DNA of 64,000 bases from Accumulibacter sp. (GTDB taxonomy: Bacteria; Pseudomonadota; Gammaproteobacteria; Burkholderiales; Rhodocyclaceae). Positions 11,191-18,678 of this stretch are shown piece by piece. Each line of letters starts with the position of its first letter. Within the stretch, counting starts at the first letter, position 1. The position numbers and the translations under genes are program-made. The notes under the pieces were generated by a model that was not told the origin of the DNA, searched no databases, and was given only the letters and a program-made list of their open reading frames with translations. The stretch lies in the NCBI GenBank assembly GCA_024235695.1, contig JACKLX010000006.1, forward strand, positions 124,001 to 188,000, given 5' to 3'.

Positions 11191-11559
11191 ATGAACAAAA
11201 AAATTCTGATTGCCGACGACGAGCAAAACATTGTCATTTCGATCGAGTTCCTTCTGCGCCGGGAGGGTTTCGAGGTGCTGATCGCCGGCGATGGCGAAGA
11301 GGCGCTGGCCAAGGTGCGCGCCGAGAAGCCGGATCTGGTGCTGCTCGACGTGATGATGCCGAAGATGAATGGTTTCGACGTCTGTCAGGCGCTGCGTTCC
11401 GACCCCGAGCTGAGCGCCACGCGTATCCTGATGCTCACCGCCAAGGGGCGCGACACTGAAGTCAGCAAGGGCCTTGGCCTCGGTGCCGATGGCTACATGA
11501 CCAAGCCATTCTCGACCAAGGAGCTGCTCGCCGAGGTGCGGAAGCTCCTGGAGATGTAG
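11191..11559 (+). CDS. Single-domain response regulator (CheY-like)
   Basis: 122-residue receiver domain without any output domain. The acidic pocket is Asp9-Asp10, the phosphorylation site is Asp53 in LLDVMMPKMNG, and Thr83 and Lys105 (MTKPF) complete the active site. The start at 11191 has GGAG five bases upstream; earlier in-frame starts lack a site. It lies 36 bp after the symporter-kinase and directly abuts the next gene, so it is the likely phosphotransfer partner. In CrbS/R and MxtR/ErdR the regulator carries a LuxR-type DNA-binding domain; that domain is absent here. Confidence 0.93.
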   Translation: MNKKILIADDEQNIVISIEFLLRREGFEVLIAGDGEEALAKVRAEKPDLVLLDVMMPKMNGFDVCQALRSDPELSATRILMLTAKGRDTEVSKGLGLGADGYMTKPFSTKELLAEVRKLLEM

Positions 11560-13755
11560 ATGCAAGTGCCGCGCAAGCTCCGGCAGGCGGCGGCGCTGGC
11601 CGGCGCGTTCCTGCTTGCCGTGGTGGTCGCGACGGCGACCGTGATGCGGCTTACCGAATCCGACGGTGGTAGTGGAGGCTGGTCGCCCGGCGGCAGGATC
11701 TTTGTCCTGCTGCTGCTGGCCTTGTTCATCTGTGCCGTCGCTTACCGGGTCATCGCCAGGCTGTACGCGCGCTACGTCAACACCCCGCTGCGAATGGCCG
11801 AAGACCTGGCGGCAATGACCGCGCACGGCGGTTTGCGGCTTCCCGAACCGGTCGGCGAAGAAATGCGCGCGCTGGCGCAGGCGGCCAACCAGTTGCTGGC
11901 GGCGCGCGACGCGCTGGAGAACGACGTCGCCGAGCGGGTTCGCGAAGCGCGTGCCTCGCTTGAGCAGGAAAGAAGTCGCCTGGCGGCGCTGATGACCGAC
12001 CTGAGTCAGAGCGTCGTGGTCTGCAATCTCGATGGCCGGGTGTTGCTCTACAACCAGCGGGCGAAACAGGAGCTGTCGGCCGGTTCCGATGGCGGCAATG
12101 TCGACCTGCTCGGCCTGGGTCGTTCGATCTACACGGTGTTCGACAGGGCGCTCATCGAGCATGCGCTGGAGCGCCTGCAGCCCGCCACCAGCGGCCAGGG
12201 TGAAGGCGAAGGCAAGAAAGTCATCGGCTCGGCACAGTTCGTCACCGCGACGCGTGCCGGGCGCCTGCTGCGCGCCCGGATGTCGCCGGTTCTGGGTGGC
12301 GATGGTCAGGCTGGCGCACTGGTCGGCGACCTGTCGGTTACCGGTTTCGTGCTCGTCCTCGAGGACGTGACGACTACCAACGAGCGGCACGCAAGACGTG
12401 ACGCACTGATCCAGTCGCTGGTCGAAGGTGGCCGCGGGCCGCTGGGAAGCTTGCGCGCGGCGGCCGAAATGCTCTCCGACTTCCCGGATGTTGCACCCCG
12501 CCAACGCGACCGCTTCCTCGGGGTCATCCGTGACGAGGCGAGCGTGCTGTCGGCACACTTCGAGAAAGCCGCCGCAGCTTTTTCCAATGACCTGCGCGAA
12601 CGCTGGTTGCTCGAAGAGATCCTCGGTGTCGAGTTGCTCGCCGTTGCTGCGCGGCGGATCGGCGAGCGACGCAGCGGCGAGGTGCGGCCGTTGGTGGTCA
12701 AGACCGAGAACGTCGACGAGAGCCTGTGGCTGCGCGTCGACAGCTTCGGGCTGCTGCAGGCACTGTGTTATCTGTCATTGCGCCTGCAGGACGAGTACCA
12801 GGTGCGTGACGTGCGCCTGTCGCTCAAGCGCAGTGGCCATCTGGCGCAGCTCGACCTGTACTGGGTCGGTACCTTCATGAACAACGAAGTGGCGATGAGC
12901 TGGCTGCAGGACCCGATGAGCGTCGGCAGCGAGTCGTCGCCGCTCAGCGTTGTCGATGTGATCGAGCGCTGCAACGGCGAGATCTGGTTTCAGCGCGAAC
13001 GCGTCTCGCATCGTGCTTTCTTTCGGACCATGCTGCCGGCGGCCGAGGCGCCGAAGGAAGTTCCCCGTGCGATCGTCTCGGCGGCCGAGGGTGAGCGCCC
13101 CGAATTCTATGACTTCGATATCTTTCGCTGGTCGACGGCCAGTCACGAACTCGATGATCGGCCGCTCGCCGAGTTGTCTTACACCGTCTTCGATACCGAA
13201 ACGACGGGTCTGCAGCCTTCCGAAGGCGACGAGATCATCCAGATCGGCGCAACGCGCATCGTCAACCGCCGACTGCTGCGCCACGAATGCTTCGATCAGC
13301 TGGTCGACCCGCGTCGAGCGCTGTCGCAGAAGTCGATCAAGGTGCACGGCATCACCCGCGACCTGCTCGCCGGACAACCGGTGATCACCGACGTCCTGCC
13401 GACCTTCCATGCCTTCTGCGCCGACACCGTGATGGTCGGCCACAACGCGGCTTTCGACATGCGCTTCCTGCAGCTCAAGGAACGGAAGTCTGGCGTGCGC
13501 TTTGACCAACCGGTGCTCGACACCCTGCTGCTGTCGGCGGTACTGCAACCCAATCAGCGTACGCATCGGCTGGAAGCAATCGCCGAACGCCTCGGCGTCT
13601 CGGTCTTCGGGCGTCATACCGCGCTTGGCGACGCGATCGTGACGGGTGAAGTCTTTCTGAAGATGCTGCCCTTGCTGGCCGAAATGGGGATCACCACCCT
13701 GCGGCAGGCCCGCGAAGCAAGCGAGAGGACCTACCATGCCCGACTCAAGTACTGA
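11560..13755 (+). CDS. Membrane PAS/degenerate-kinase protein fused to a DnaQ-like 3'-5' exonuclease
   Basis: 731 residues. Two transmembrane helices (~10-30 and 47-66), a HAMP-like helix region, a coiled coil (~115-145) and a PAS domain (~140-270) come first. A HisKA-like segment at ~285-305 follows. It aligns with the symporter-kinase H box, but LVEGGRGPL replaces VTHELRTPL, so the phospho-acceptor His is a Glu. No ATP-binding N or G boxes are visible in the following ~180 residues. The C-terminal ~190 residues are a DEDDh exonuclease: FDTETTGL (Asp545, Glu547), VGHNAAFDMRF and RHTALGDA. It starts directly after the regulator stop and overlaps the next gene by 20 bp. Membrane-anchored nuclease activity under signalling control is an inference. 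Confidence 0.88.
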   Translation: MQVPRKLRQAAALAGAFLLAVVVATATVMRLTESDGGSGGWSPGGRIFVLLLLALFICAVAYRVIARLYARYVNTPLRMAEDLAAMTAHGGLRLPEPVGEEMRALAQAANQLLAARDALENDVAERVREARASLEQERSRLAALMTDLSQSVVVCNLDGRVLLYNQRAKQELSAGSDGGNVDLLGLGRSIYTVFDRALIEHALERLQPATSGQGEGEGKKVIGSAQFVTATRAGRLLRARMSPVLGGDGQAGALVGDLSVTGFVLVLEDVTTTNERHARRDALIQSLVEGGRGPLGSLRAAAEMLSDFPDVAPRQRDRFLGVIRDEASVLSAHFEKAAAAFSNDLRERWLLEEILGVELLAVAARRIGERRSGEVRPLVVKTENVDESLWLRVDSFGLLQALCYLSLRLQDEYQVRDVRLSLKRSGHLAQLDLYWVGTFMNNEVAMSWLQDPMSVGSESSPLSVVDVIERCNGEIWFQRERVSHRAFFRTMLPAAEAPKEVPRAIVSAAEGERPEFYDFDIFRWSTASHELDDRPLAELSYTVFDTETTGLQPSEGDEIIQIGATRIVNRRLLRHECFDQLVDPRRALSQKSIKVHGITRDLLAGQPVITDVLPTFHAFCADTVMVGHNAAFDMRFLQLKERKSGVRFDQPVLDTLLLSAVLQPNQRTHRLEAIAERLGVSVFGRHTALGDAIVTGEVFLKMLPLLAEMGITTLRQAREASERTYHARLKY

Positions 13756-15199
13756 ACAGGCGGCGCGTGCGACGCCGTTCTCGCCGTACGTCTCGCTACG
13801 GCATCTGGTACGCAGCCTGCCGCTGACGGTCGGTCCGTCGGCCAGCGTCCGCGAGACCCTGCTGTTGTTGGACAAGACGCGTGGCGATGCGGTCGTGGTG
13901 GTTGATGAAACGAGTCGCGTGCCGCTCGGAATCATCACCCTGCACGATGTCTTGCGGCGGGTCGCCATCGAGGCCGGCGACCTGCAGGCGCCGATCGCTG
14001 CGGTGATGACCGGTGGCCTGATTACGGTGCCGGCAGACAGTACCGCCCATCAGGCGAGCGTCGTCATGGTCCGTCGTGGTGTGCATCACCTGGTGCTGAT
14101 CGAAGCGGACGGCAGCTACTTCAACATCGTTTCGCAGACCGATCTCTATACCCTGCCCGGCGCGCGGAGCACCGACCTGGTGACGGCGATCCTGGCGGCG
14201 CGCGATCTACCGACACTGGTCGAGCTCGCCGGCGAAATTCGCGCTCTGGTCGGCCGTCTGGTCGCCGAGCGGGTGAGTGCCGACACCCTCTGCAACCGTC
14301 TGTCGTCGCTCAACGACCTGCTCACCCTGCAGGTGATCGAACTGGTCGCCGGCCAGTTCGAGCTGCCGTACGTGCAATGGTGCTGGCTGGTTTTCGGTTC
14401 GGAGGGGCGACTCGAGCAGACGCTGGCCACCGATCAGGACAACGGCCTGATCTTCGCCGCCGACTCCGGCGAGCAGGCCGCCGTCCTGCGCGAATCCTTC
14501 CTGCCCTTTGCCTGGGCAGTCAATGAGGCTCTCGACGCCTGTGGCTTCCCGCTGTGCAAGGGGCACATCATGGCCAGCAACCCGCAGTGGTGTCTGTCTG
14601 CCGACGAATGGCGGGCGGCATTCGCCGGCTGGCTGGAAAACCCGCAACCCGAAGCGCTGCTCAATTCCAGCATTTTTTTTGATCTGCGCGGGCTTTATGG
14701 CCAGGAGTCGCTGGCCAACGATCTGCGTGGCTGGCTGCTGGCACGGGCGCACGCCTACCCCATCTTTCTGCGTGCCATGGTCGAGAACACGCTGAACTGG
14801 GAGTCGCCGCTGAACTGGTGGAAGGGCTTTCGCTACGATCTCGACAAGGATTTTCCGCACACCATCGATCTCAAGAAGCACGGCTCGCGTCCCTTCGTCG
14901 ACGCCGCACGCGTCTATGCGCTGGCCCGCCAGATACCGGATACCAACACCGTCGAGCGCCTGCGAGTCGCCGGCGAACAGATGGGAGTCGCCGCTTACGA
15001 CGCGGCGGCGCTGATCGACGCCTTCCAGCATATCCAGCGCTTGCGGCTTGAACAGCAGGTGCACGGTAGTGCCGACGCGATTTCCAACCGCGTCGACCCC
15101 GACGAATTGCACGAACTGGACCGACTGATCCTCAAGGAGTCACTGAAACAGGTAGGCTATCTGCAGAAGCGCCTGGTTCGCGATTTCGCGCCGAGCTAG
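13736..15199 (+). CDS. CBS-domain DUF294 nucleotidyltransferase-like protein
   Basis: 487 residues. Two CBS repeats (~22-80 and 87-140) are expected to bind adenine nucleotides. A DUF294 nucleotidyltransferase core has FGSEGRLEQTLATDQDNG, the GlnD-like Gly-Ser and Asp-x-Asp pattern. A DUF294 C-terminal helical domain follows. The start codon lies inside the end of the exonuclease gene (20-bp overlap), which means tight co-expression. Proteins of this kind sit beside DnaQ-like exonucleases and acetate permease genes in Pseudomonas and relatives, so the pair appears to be a conserved functional unit. The modified substrate is unknown. Confidence 0.9.
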   Translation: MPDSSTEQAARATPFSPYVSLRHLVRSLPLTVGPSASVRETLLLLDKTRGDAVVVVDETSRVPLGIITLHDVLRRVAIEAGDLQAPIAAVMTGGLITVPADSTAHQASVVMVRRGVHHLVLIEADGSYFNIVSQTDLYTLPGARSTDLVTAILAARDLPTLVELAGEIRALVGRLVAERVSADTLCNRLSSLNDLLTLQVIELVAGQFELPYVQWCWLVFGSEGRLEQTLATDQDNGLIFAADSGEQAAVLRESFLPFAWAVNEALDACGFPLCKGHIMASNPQWCLSADEWRAAFAGWLENPQPEALLNSSIFFDLRGLYGQESLANDLRGWLLARAHAYPIFLRAMVENTLNWESPLNWWKGFRYDLDKDFPHTIDLKKHGSRPFVDAARVYALARQIPDTNTVERLRVAGEQMGVAAYDAAALIDAFQHIQRLRLEQQVHGSADAISNRVDPDELHELDRLILKESLKQVGYLQKRLVRDFAPS

Positions 15200-15373
15200 C
15201 CGGCCGGGCAGACGCCCGGCTTCGACTCGTCGCAACGATCGGCGAGTGATGGCCTGACGGTCACGAACTCTGTCGAGACGTTCCTGATTCACCGCAGTCA
15301 TGACCGTTTCCCTCGATCCCGATCTTCCCGGGCGCACGCGAGACCTGCCGCCTGTCGGTCGCACCTGCGGTCT

Positions 15374-15811
15374 TCAGGGCAATGCCGAGCCGCCGGCGCG
15401 GGCGCGGAAACCCTCGGGTACACCGCTGACCTTGCGTGCCGTGTAATCGAAGAAGACGATGCCGGTCTTGCCGCGCGCGACTTCGCGTTGGCTGTTCTTC
15501 TCGTGCAGGCGCCACAGCAGGTCGCAGCCCTTGCTGGCGAAATCCCCGGCACCCATGCCAACGACCATCACCTCGCCGTGGAAAGCCTCGGACCTGTATT
15601 GCACGGCAGCGTCGGCGACGACGATGCCGACGCCGTCGACATTCAGCTCGGTATAGCCCATCGACTGGAAGAAACGCGCCCTGGCCTCGGAAACGACCGA
15701 CAGCAGCAACGCGTTGTCGAGGTGGCCGGCGTAGTTCATGTGGCTCAGATAGAGCATCACCTCGGTGGAGAAGGCGAAATGCTCGGGCAGATCGATCTGG
15801 ATTCTGGCCAT
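15374..15811 (-). CDS. Hotdog-fold acyl-CoA thioesterase (4HBT family)
   Basis: 145-residue single hotdog domain (MARIQIDLPEHFAFSTEV, LSHMNYAGHLDNALLL, AAVQYRSEAFHGE). The Asn-Tyr-x-Gly-His-Leu-Asp-Asn segment occupies the place of the 4-hydroxybenzoyl-CoA thioesterase active-site loop. I start at 15811, where the domain begins; an in-frame ATG at 15874 adds 21 residues of low similarity, and neither start has a strong ribosome site. It is downstream of the mini-protein cluster on the same strand (132 bp gap) and convergent with the DUF294 gene. The substrate is unknown. Confidence 0.85.
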   Translation of the reverse strand: MARIQIDLPEHFAFSTEVMLYLSHMNYAGHLDNALLLSVVSEARARFFQSMGYTELNVDGVGIVVADAAVQYRSEAFHGEVMVVGMGAGDFASKGCDLLWRLHEKNSQREVARGKTGIVFFDYTARKVSGVPEGFRARAGGSALP

Positions 15812-15943
15812 GGGCTGTGTTTGATGTCGGCTGGCGGTGGCAGGGAGAACATGGTACTGGTCGACCGGTTGCATGTCACCGTCGGCAGGCGCCAGCGCGG
15901 CTACCTCTGGCGAGCGTTGCCGCGGCGCAACAGGTGGTGACGT

Positions 15944-16135
15944 CTAGCGGTCGCTCGCCCGGGTCTGCGGCGTCATCGCCACCGGCAGTAGTCGCAGGAC
16001 GGTCTCGGCGACTGTCGCCATGAAGTTCAGCGTGTTGCGGACGGTCGTCCCGAGGATTCGGACGATGGCGCCGTTGCGCTCGTGCCTGGCACGGGTGAGA
16101 ATCGTCATCATCTGCTCATCGTCGAGGTGGGGCAT
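15944..16135 (-). CDS. Mini-protein paralogue 1 of three (DDEQMM-type)
   Basis: 63 residues. The N-terminus MPHLDDEQMMTILTRARHER aligns with the other two mini-proteins: an acidic start, an Ile/Met-rich helix, Ala-Arg/Ala-Gly, then a second helix (GTTVRNTLNFMATVAETVL). Ribosome site AGGAAGACAAGG precedes the ATG. No signal peptide is evident; the second half is an amphipathic or weakly hydrophobic helix. I do not recognise a named family. The general pattern recalls short helical proteins of unknown function in proteobacteria. It is the last of the three in transcription order. Confidence 0.7.
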   Translation of the reverse strand: MPHLDDEQMMTILTRARHERNGAIVRILGTTVRNTLNFMATVAETVLRLLPVAMTPQTRASDR

Positions 16136-16208
16136 TTTGCCTTGTCTTCCTGAAGGGTTTTCGGTTGTTGAGATGGGATGGGTTGGTGCGACCGGTCGCG
16201 GCCAAGGG

Positions 16209-16439
16209 TCAGACAAAGGCCGAGGTATCGAAGCCGCTGGCACGGTTGCCTTCGCTGTTCAGGTGGTAGCCGGTTGGCTTCACCGGTCCTGCCTGCGGCG
16301 CGTCTTCGGTGTTCTTTTCAAGCCGGTCGAGCAGCTTGTGAATGGCCGTGGCGATGAATCGGCCAACGGCGAAGCCACGTTCATTGCCTGCCTGTTCGAT
16401 GATCATTGCGATCCGGGCATGGTTGAGGTCGGTTTTCAT
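16209..16439 (-). CDS. Mini-protein paralogue 2 of three (MKTDLN-type)
   Basis: 76 residues. MKTDLNHARIAMIIEQAGNE is closely similar to the start of paralogue 3 (MNTDLNRDQIMMIVERARRQ). It is followed by GFAVGRFIATAIHKLLDRLEK and a polar tail. Ribosome site AAGGAAGG precedes the ATG, and a 6-bp hairpin (16466-16482) lies just upstream of it. The repeated architecture, own ribosome site and aligned starts support a real gene made by duplication. Function unknown. Confidence 0.75.
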   Translation of the reverse strand: MKTDLNHARIAMIIEQAGNERGFAVGRFIATAIHKLLDRLEKNTEDAPQAGPVKPTGYHLNSEGNRASGFDTSAFV

Positions 16440-16465
16440 GTTGTCCTTCCTTGAATCCTTGCGTT

Positions 16466-16482
16466 CTCTCGATTTCCGAGAG
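16466..16482 (-). promoter_or_regulatory. Leader hairpin upstream of mini-protein 2
   Basis: Perfect 6-bp stem (CTCTCG/CGAGAG) with a 5-nt loop, ending about 14 bp upstream of the AAGGA ribosome site. A similar hairpin is found at the matching position of mini-protein 3. It may regulate translation or mark an mRNA processing site. Confidence 0.4.
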
Positions 16483-16598
16483 TGGTCACGACGGTGTTGT
16501 CGTGTTGGTCGGCACTCGCCACCGTCTGGCGCGCACTGCCGAACGACAGTGCCTTCGATGCCGCCTCCTTGTCACCTGCAACGGCGCGGTTCCTGCCT

Positions 16599-16781
16599 CT
16601 AGCGGTACGTGGCCGGCGCCATGAACTGCAGCGAGTGCAGCAGACTGTCGCTCTTGCTGGCCAGCCAGCTGAAAGCCTTGCGGGCAGTGGTAACGATGAC
16701 TTGGCCGCTTTCGGTGCTGTGCTGACGACGTGCGCGTTCAACGATCATCATGATCTGGTCACGGTTGAGGTCGGTGTTCAT
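16599..16781 (-). CDS. Mini-protein paralogue 3 of three (MNTDLN-type)
   Basis: 60 residues beginning MNTDLNRDQIMMIVERARRQ, then a second helix (VIVTTARKAFSWLASKSDSL). I take the ATG at 16779-16781, which has AAGGAAGA upstream; a 22-residue longer form is less likely. It is first in transcription order and faces the LysR gene at 16897 across 115 bp, so the regulator may control the trio. Function unknown. Confidence 0.75.
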   Translation of the reverse strand: MNTDLNRDQIMMIVERARRQHSTESGQVIVTTARKAFSWLASKSDSLLHSLQFMAPATYR

Positions 16782-16801
16782 TTGTTTCTTCCTTGTGTTG
16801 T

Positions 16802-16816
16802 TCTCGGCGTCCGAGA
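16802..16816 (-). promoter_or_regulatory. Leader hairpin upstream of mini-protein 3
   Basis: 6-bp stem (TCTCGG/CCGAGA) with a CGT loop, about 10 bp upstream of the AAGGA ribosome site. It matches the hairpin before mini-protein 2 in stem sequence and position, which suggests a duplicated leader and not chance. Confidence 0.4.
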
Positions 16817-16896
16817 GGTCGATGCAACTGTATTTCTTTGCCGTCAAGCCGGCAAACGATCAAATGTCAGGCGATGCGTGAGAAAATCTCATCTGT

Positions 16897-17853
16897 ATGA
16901 CCTACCGTCTGCCCCCGCTGGGTTCGCTGCGTGCCTTTGAAGCGGCTGCTCGCCACTTGAGTTTCAAGGACGCCGGAGCAGAGCTGTCGGTGACCCCGAC
17001 GGCGATCAGCCATCAGATTCGTGGCCTCGAGGAATACCTCCACTTCCCCCTCTTCCGCCGCCTGACGCGGGCTCTGGAGCTGACCAGCGAAGGGCGGGCG
17101 ATGCTTCCCAAGGTGCGCGAAGGTCTGCAGTGCTTTGCCGCGGCGATCGAGAGCACGCGGCAGCACGCAACCGCCGGGCGCCTGGTCGTGACGTCGCCGC
17201 CGGCTTTCGCCGCGCGCTGGCTGATCCGCCGGCTGCCCGACTTCACCGCGGCCCATCCGGACATTCGGCTGCACGTGGCCACCTCGCTCGACACCATCGA
17301 CGCCAGCGATGCGACGCAGGTCTCCGGTCTCGCCGCGGTCGACGTGCGCGACGACGAAACCGAAACCTTCATTCGTTACGGTCGCGGCCAGTATCACGGT
17401 TGCCGGGTTGACCGGCTGTTCGCACCGGCCTACACCGCGGTGTGCAGTCCGCGGCTCTTGCTGGGGATGCGGCCCTTGCACGTGCCGGCCGATCTTTGCC
17501 GCCACAACCTTCTTCACAACGAGTCGGTCGGCGACCTCTACGACCTGCCAAGTTGGCGCCAGTGGCTGATGGTCGCCGGCGTCAGCGGCATCGACGCCGA
17601 CGCCGGAACGCGAATCAGTGATCCCGGCCTGGTACTCTCGGCGGCGATCGATGGCGTCGGTGTTGCCCTGGCGTCGAAGCCACTGATCGAGGCCGAGGTG
17701 GCCGCCGGTCGCCTGGTGATCCCCTTCGACATCGTTATCCGCAGGGCGCAGGCCTATTTTCTGGTGGTGCCCGAGGCGGTCGCCGATCGTCCGGTGGTCA
17801 GCGCCTTCCGGCAGTGGTTGCTCGGCGAGGCGGCCAGGGTGCGCGAGGACTAG
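16897..17853 (+). CDS. LysR-family regulator, GcvA type
   Basis: 318 residues. The N-terminal winged helix-turn-helix (LGSLRAFEAAARHLSFKDAG, LSVTPTAISHQIRGLEEYL, LFRR) has the spacing typical of GcvA-like LysR proteins. A substrate-binding domain follows (RLVVTSPPAFAARWLIRRLP, ISDPGLVLSAAIDGVGVAL). LysR regulators commonly control the divergent neighbour, here the mini-protein trio, with the operator expected in 16782-16896. The effector is unknown. The end is convergent with the phasin gene. Confidence 0.92.
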   Translation: MTYRLPPLGSLRAFEAAARHLSFKDAGAELSVTPTAISHQIRGLEEYLHFPLFRRLTRALELTSEGRAMLPKVREGLQCFAAAIESTRQHATAGRLVVTSPPAFAARWLIRRLPDFTAAHPDIRLHVATSLDTIDASDATQVSGLAAVDVRDDETETFIRYGRGQYHGCRVDRLFAPAYTAVCSPRLLLGMRPLHVPADLCRHNLLHNESVGDLYDLPSWRQWLMVAGVSGIDADAGTRISDPGLVLSAAIDGVGVALASKPLIEAEVAAGRLVIPFDIVIRRAQAYFLVVPEAVADRPVVSAFRQWLLGEAARVRED

Positions 17854-17933
17854 ACCGCCTGCCGGCGCCGCTTGCGGGCGTCGCGGTGGCGGCCAACGCG
17901 GTGACTGCCCTTGTCCGGCGGGAAGACGCGAAA

Positions 17934-17955
17934 GTCGGGGCGGCAGCGCCCCGAC
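17934..17955. terminator. Hairpin between convergent LysR and phasin genes
   Basis: Perfect 9-bp GC-rich stem (GTCGGGGCG/CGCCCCGAC) with a 4-nt loop, placed between two converging stops. No T-run follows on either strand, so it is not a canonical rho-independent terminator. It may act as a bidirectional pause or mRNA-stabilising structure. Confidence 0.5.
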
Positions 17956-17993
17956 CCGGGTTCAGCGGCGCGATGGACGCTGCAGGGCGGTAC

Positions 17994-18434
17994 TCAGGAG
18001 GCGCTGGCGGTTGATTCCGCTGTCGGCTGGCGGCGCGCTTTCGCCGGCCGGGTCTGGGCAGCGACCAGTTGGTGTACCTCGGAGGTCAATTGGAGCAGGC
18101 GCTTCGAGATCTGCTCGACGTCGCGTTTGCTGGCCAGCAGCAGCGAATCGAACGGCCGGACGATCCGCCGGGTGAATAGCTGCTCGCCGCGATCGATGGT
18201 ATCGCTGGCACTGGTCATCAGTTCGGCGGACTTCTCTTCGATCTGGCGGCGCGCCCGCGGCTTGAAAGCCTTGCCTTCGCGAACCAGCATCTCAAAGGTC
18301 TGCACGCCGCTCTTGGTGGCCAGCGAGTAGGCGCCGAGGCTAAAAAGCCACAGCTTGTGTGCAGATTCGCGGGTCTTCAGCAGCAGTTGCTCAGGGCTGA
18401 CCCGATCGACCAGGTTGTTCAGTGTCGTGCTCAT
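17994..18434 (-). CDS. Phasin-family polyhydroxyalkanoate granule-associated protein
   Basis: 146-residue, mostly helical and highly charged protein. The N-terminal part (LLLKTRESAHKLWLFSLGAY, VQTFEMLVREGKAF) is typical of PhaF/PhaI-type phasins. The C-terminus is Ala/Arg/Lys-rich (ARRQPTAES) and could contact DNA, as in PhaF, though it is short. Phasins coat PHA granules and control their number and size. AAGGAG precedes the start. It is divergent from a wax-ester/TAG synthase over 244 bp, linking two storage polymers at one promoter region. Confidence 0.85.
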   Translation of the reverse strand: MSTTLNNLVDRVSPEQLLLKTRESAHKLWLFSLGAYSLATKSGVQTFEMLVREGKAFKPRARRQIEEKSAELMTSASDTIDRGEQLFTRRIVRPFDSLLLASKRDVEQISKRLLQLTSEVHQLVAAQTRPAKARRQPTAESTASAS

Positions 18435-18678
18435 GATGTTTCTCCTTTATCCGTCTGGACATGAAAGTTTTCGCAGCTGCCAGGGCAGCTACCGAGGATC
18501 AGTCTAGCGACGAGCGCTAGAGGGCGCACACTAAAGGGCTGGGTGTTTTCCTCTAAAACGCGGCTGCCGCGATGTTGTATCCTTGCGCGGCGCCGGACGA
18601 TCCTGCCGGCGGGCGATGGCGCGGTTCGCTCGTCAGGCAGGTCGCGGCAGGCAAGAAACACGGCTGAAGGGAGCCTGG

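Noticed and set aside
16136..16243. Longer N-terminus for mini-protein 1 (99 codons)
   Set aside because: The added 36 residues are Pro-rich and not shared with the paralogues, whereas the ATG at 16135 has a ribosome site and aligns with the other starts.
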